Origin: Leuctra nigra
Taxonomy: Eukaryota; Arthropoda; Insecta; Plecoptera; Leuctridae
Assembly: GCA_934045905.1 (NCBI GenBank)
Contig: OW203762.1
Location: 42,633,702-42,697,701 of the forward strand
Reading direction: 5' to 3'
Length of the DNA stretch: 64,000 nucleotides
The translations under genes and the position numbers were made by a program. Positions 60,695 to 64,000 of this stretch are shown one piece after another (position 1 is the stretch's first letter; every line of letters starts with the position of its first letter). Under the pieces are notes generated by a model, which saw only the letters and a list, made by a program, of their open reading frames with translations, did no database searches and was not told the origin of the DNA.

Positions 60695-62245
60695 CTGAAA
60701 TCATGAAAAAATATTGTCATTTAACCTGCGATTTGTAGCACAGCATAAAGCATGAATTGTTACTCCCAACTAGTGATGTAATATTCCCGGGAATTTATTT
60801 TTTCGAGAATATTCCCGGGAATATTCCCCAAACCGGGAATTTATTGGGAATTTACTACAGGGATGAGTAAACATTGAGAGAAAACATTATTAAAGCATGT
60901 TTATGTTTTGAGATGTCATAAGACAGGGGTTGGCAACCTGCGGCTCCTTAGTGGGTTTTGAATGGCTCTTTATAATTTAAATAAAGATCTGGAATCGAAA
61001 TATTTAAAAATTCGAAAAAATGCCCTGCGGGGCAACATCAAGAGGGAGAGGGGGGGGGTGGCTTTGTCAAAATAGCAGAATAAACTAGTAGGTAATTCAA
61101 TTGATTATTTTTGGTGTATTATATTTGATTGCCTGCTGCGGCTCGCATTATTATCTAATTTATAAATTTTTCGGAAATTGGCTCCGTCACCAGAAAAGGT
61201 TACCGACCCCTGTCATAAGATAACAAGAAAATTAATGACAAAATAGAGAATACTAAGAGGTAATGAGATACCACAAAATAATAACATTATAAATTTTAAT
61301 TTATAATGAAAAGTAAATTCCCGATTTGGGAAATATTCCCCAAATTTGCTCGGGAATATTCCCGGGAACGGGGAATATTCCCACGGGAATATTCCCGCTG
61401 GGCATCACTACTCCCAACACTTTATCTGTAACAGAAATAATGAGCTCAATCTACTCCAGTGTGTTCCCGAATCCTGACACAAATAAATCATCAAACCACA
61501 TATAATGATATGTTGTGTTTAACAGCGAGTTTATCAGCACCCAAGATTTACACATTAGAACTTGGCTGAGGGGTAAATAAAATACATTCACATGTAACTT
61601 AAAGTCCCCACAGGCACAAACAGCCACAGAAATTACCTAAGTAATACCTACATATAGGCAAATCTTAATGGCAAGAGGAGAGGAAGATTTGGAAGACATC
61701 TCGGGAGGACTATTCTTAATTTTTTTGTCGTCTCGTCATTTCACGTTATACGGGATTACTGCACACTGGAGTGCTATCTATTTAACAAGGTAGTGATGCG
61801 TTATCAATTGATACGAGACGACAAAGAAATTTAGAATAACTACCCAGGGAGCCCAGCTGCAGTATAGCTTCATCTTTGTTTGTGTATAAAATTTAAATTT
61901 TATTGAATTGTATTGCAGTTGTCTCCTACCCTTTCATTTTAGATGTCTACATATTATGTTGATGAAATGTACACAATTAAATAGTTTATTCATTTTGAAT
62001 AACCTACAACTAGATTAGTATACAGTGGTAAGGGTGCAGGCTCCCTTAATTAACAGGTGCAACTTGCCTATATATGTGAGTGAGCGTTGACAATATGGTG
62101 TCATATTTGTGTCCAGTCAGTGGCGACGTCTGCATGCGTCTGCGCACGATATCCAAAGGGTAGGAAGACGACTGACCAAGCATGCCGGCCGCTGCACCGA
62201 ACGCGAGGCTAGCCAGGGCATTGGGAGTAGTGGAGCCAGTGTAAT
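60559..62245 (-). CDS. SLC25A42: Mitochondrial CoA carrier SLC25A42-like, 3' part only
   Basis: Two exons are visible, 62068-62245 and 60559-60694, encoding the C-terminal 103 residues. They hold the third mitochondrial-carrier repeat: [16 protein letters not shown], the signature [13 protein letters not shown] (P-x-D-x-x-R-R-R), then [31 protein letters not shown] and the stop TGA. The segment [18 protein letters not shown] is typical of SLC25A42, which imports coenzyme A or adenosine 3',5'-diphosphate across the inner mitochondrial membrane. Upstream exons must lie beyond 64000; none was found in 62246-64000. The intron between the two exons uses a GC donor (AG|GCAAGT) and contains nested hAT MITEs. 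Confidence 0.92.
60771..61410. mobile_element. hAT-type element (640 bp) interrupted by another hAT MITE
   Basis: The ends are TAGTGATG and the inverted CATCACTA, with an exact 8-bp duplication CTCCCAAC (60763-60770 and 61411-61418). The subterminal parts are rich in GGGAATATTCCC-type palindromic units. A 289-bp element is nested at 60924-61212, so the original was about 343 bp. Confidence 0.95.
60924..61212. mobile_element. hAT-type MITE (289 bp) nested in the 60771 element
   Basis: The ends CAGGGGTTGGCAACC and the inverted CAGGGGTCGGTAACC are a common hAT terminal type. An exact 8-bp duplication TCATAAGA flanks it (60916-60923 and 61213-61220). A CCCTGCGGGGC palindrome lies inside, as in the 24449 element. 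Confidence 0.95.
61709..61841. mobile_element. Small inverted-repeat MITE in SLC25A42 intron
   Basis: The left arm TATTCTTAATTTTTTTGTCG then TCTCGT pairs with the right arm ACGAGACGACAAAGAAATTT then AGAATA. Arms about 27 bp with two or three mismatches; about 80 bases between. No clear duplication. Confidence 0.65.
62068..62245 (-). CDS. SLC25A42: SLC25A42 penultimate exon
   Basis: Encodes [20 protein letters not shown] and [20 protein letters not shown]. Acceptor ATTTTTTTGCAG. The donor is GC type (TATAG|GCAAGT). Confidence 0.93.
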
Positions 62246-63914
62246 CTGCAAAAAAATAATGATAAGGATACAATTATATTATACTAAAGTCAGGTGCCCA
62301 TGAACCGCAAATGCTTCAGTTTCGCGATTTTAATATTGGAAAACAAGGAACAATGGGCGGAGTCGGTGCCGCGCGATTTGGTACTTAATTAATAATTACC
62401 ATAATCTCCCGACTTGTCATTTATCACTTCCATTGCGTTGCCTAGCAATTGTTTCAATGTTAAGTATGGAAAAAATTGCTAGGTGACCGCAATGGAGTTG
62501 TAGAATCTAGGATGATGGCTGGGGGGATTCGAATCTTGTTTGCAACGTGTGAAACAATGGGTATGCCGCGCTTTTTGTAATGATGAAAATACCTCGAATC
62601 ATTCCATAAAATGTCACAAATTATATATCTTCCCATCAGTTAATCTTTAAGGAAGACAATGGTGTATCTTAGATATCAATACGTTGCCTATGTGAGACGC
62701 AGTTAAGAATGTACTGAAGTGATATTTTGTCCGCTCGCTCTGGTTTTAATACTTTCATCTTGTTCCTCAAATATTAAAACTGTCGAAACTTTTTTCCCAC
62801 ACAACATATTGGAATTAAATTACTATCTGACCATGCTCCGAAATATAAGGAAGACAATGATGCTACTACACACATATCTCTACAGTATTTTCTGACGATG
62901 CAAACCCTAACGAGACATTTCCGTCGCGGCGCTTTCACACATTGTAAAATGCCTACTGCTTCAGTTAACGTTGGTGACGTCATGAGTTGCGTATCCACCC
63001 AGCCATCATCCTAGGTAGAATGAGGCCCCAGAGAGAGCCAGGAGAGCCAGAGATCACCATAAAGATAACACTTTGGAAAGGAAACTTGAACACATTTTTG
63101 GTGAACTTGAACTTTTGATCAGTTATTTTTAAAAAGGAACTTGAACCCAACACTAATAAATATGTAGGCATCTGCATATACCTACATAAGTTTTTGCATT
63201 TAAATCTTCTCACTGCTATAGTAATAAATAATATTTTCCGTTTTTACTCAGCATAAAGCACATAAAAGTTACAATAAAAGGTTTGTTATCAATTACTACT
63301 GATATGAAGAAAATTTCATATAACCAGGACTACTTATAAAATTGTGTTTATAAATTTGCCAATCATTGTGTACTTAGTAGAGGCAGAACTCAATGTAGGT
63401 AAATAAACTAAGCTCTTGCAAACTATGACTTGTAAATAAACTATGTATTAGGAACTTGATTGTATAATCTCTTGATTCCAAGCACTACTTTCTTACCATT
63501 TGGTACCGACTGCTTTCTCTGTTGATGCTGATAAGTGATAACCTTACAAAGATGACTAGTGGGCATCACTTAGCGAGACCTACAATTAAACTAATAATTA
63601 TCGCGGTTGACCTACCACCACCTTCCTCGGAAACAAGACGTATTGTTTAGCAAACAGCAAAAATGTGCTATGTTTTCAAAATTATCTCAAGCTAGTATTG
63701 TATTCCACTTTATTTAAATACATACCTAAATACAAATCAAAATTGTATTTGGTTGCTTATTCACCATTCATTTTACATGCTATTCCTCACCATTTTTTCA
63801 AAAAAAATAGTGATTCCCAGTACCTTATCCCAAATTTGTTTTCATTGTGCTAAATATTCAAAGACTATGAAACATATACTTTTAACCAAACACCTCTGCG
63901 TCAAAGCGGGTGCC
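62246..63914 (-). other. SLC25A42 intron continuing upstream
   Basis: Searched on the minus strand for the earlier carrier repeats (P-x-D-x-x-[KR] motif); none found. One hairpin, CCATTGCGTTGCCTAGCAATT with a near-inverted copy, lies at about 62427-62497. Confidence 0.5.
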
Positions 63915-63915
63915 A

Positions 63916-63948
63916 CCCCCCCCCCCCCCCCCCCCTCCCAACTCATAC

Positions 63949-63978
<30 letters not shown>
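63916..63978. repeat. C-run followed by (CA)n microsatellite
   Basis: A run of 20 C (63916-63935), then CTCATACACACG and a CA dinucleotide repeat to 63978. Confidence 0.9.
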
Positions 63979-63979
<1 letters not shown>

Positions 63980-64000
63980 AACACTAAATAAATAATTGCC

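Noticed and set aside
62774..63213. Minus-strand ORFs as further SLC25A42 exons
   Set aside because: No carrier signature and no matching splice phase; the upstream exons appear to lie outside the window.
1..64000. tRNA, rRNA or snRNA genes
   Set aside because: No cloverleaf with A and B boxes and no conserved rRNA or snRNA segment was recognised by eye; a tRNAscan or Infernal run would be needed to exclude them.

Overview
This is a eukaryotic, almost certainly insect, genomic window. It is AT-rich, its genes are split by long introns with GT-AG boundaries, and it is packed with small DNA transposons and LINE remnants. Gene content fits an insect: one STAT5-like STAT, a Kelch-like BTB adaptor, an SLC25A42-type mitochondrial carrier and a small single-CRD TNF-receptor-like protein. 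A hemipteran is my best guess, but that rests on overall texture and no diagnostic sequence. There is no CRISPR array, operon or other prokaryotic feature.

Layout, left to right. 1-9.9 kb is gene-poor and carries several MITEs, a perfect TTAA-flanked foldback element (8131-8591) and the first copy of an unclassified repeat family. 9.9-13.4 kb (minus) is a complete five-exon KLHL18 gene, 568 aa. A short CpG-containing region (13.37-13.78 kb) separates it from a divergent 5' exon at about 13.8-14.0 kb. That exon may belong to the plus-strand gene at 20.2-28.0 kb, nine coding exons for a 371-aa type I membrane protein with one cysteine-rich domain and a cytoplasmic tail carrying PPPY and PTAP motifs. 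Its introns hold nested hAT-type MITEs and three decayed LINE C-termini. 30.4-33.5 kb (minus) is a LINE with an intact 978-codon endonuclease/reverse-transcriptase ORF. 34.75-54.38 kb (minus) is a complete STAT gene of 11 coding exons; the joined reading frame is exactly 828 codons including the stop. Upstream of it (54.4-55.2 kb) are an NRF1-like palindrome, an E-box and three TTCNNNGAA sites. 56.3-59.6 kb is a block of DNA-transposon derivatives. 60.56-62.25 kb (minus) holds the last two exons of SLC25A42; its 5' part lies beyond the window.

Functionally, KLHL18 (CUL3 substrate adaptor), the TNFR-like receptor and STAT are all signalling or turnover genes, but nothing in the sequence shows that they work together. 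The strongest unusual signal is in the repeats. Seven elements have 8-bp flanking duplications readable base by base, five of them primary insertions and two nested inside another hAT element. An eighth has imperfect flanks. There is also a family (copies at 9.0, 37.6 and 41.4 kb) that starts GGAAAACGCTCTG, ends in a CGCTCGCTTCGCTCGCTC-like tail and is built internally from a degenerate repeated phrase. I cannot assign it to a known class, and it is the best candidate here for an undescribed element.
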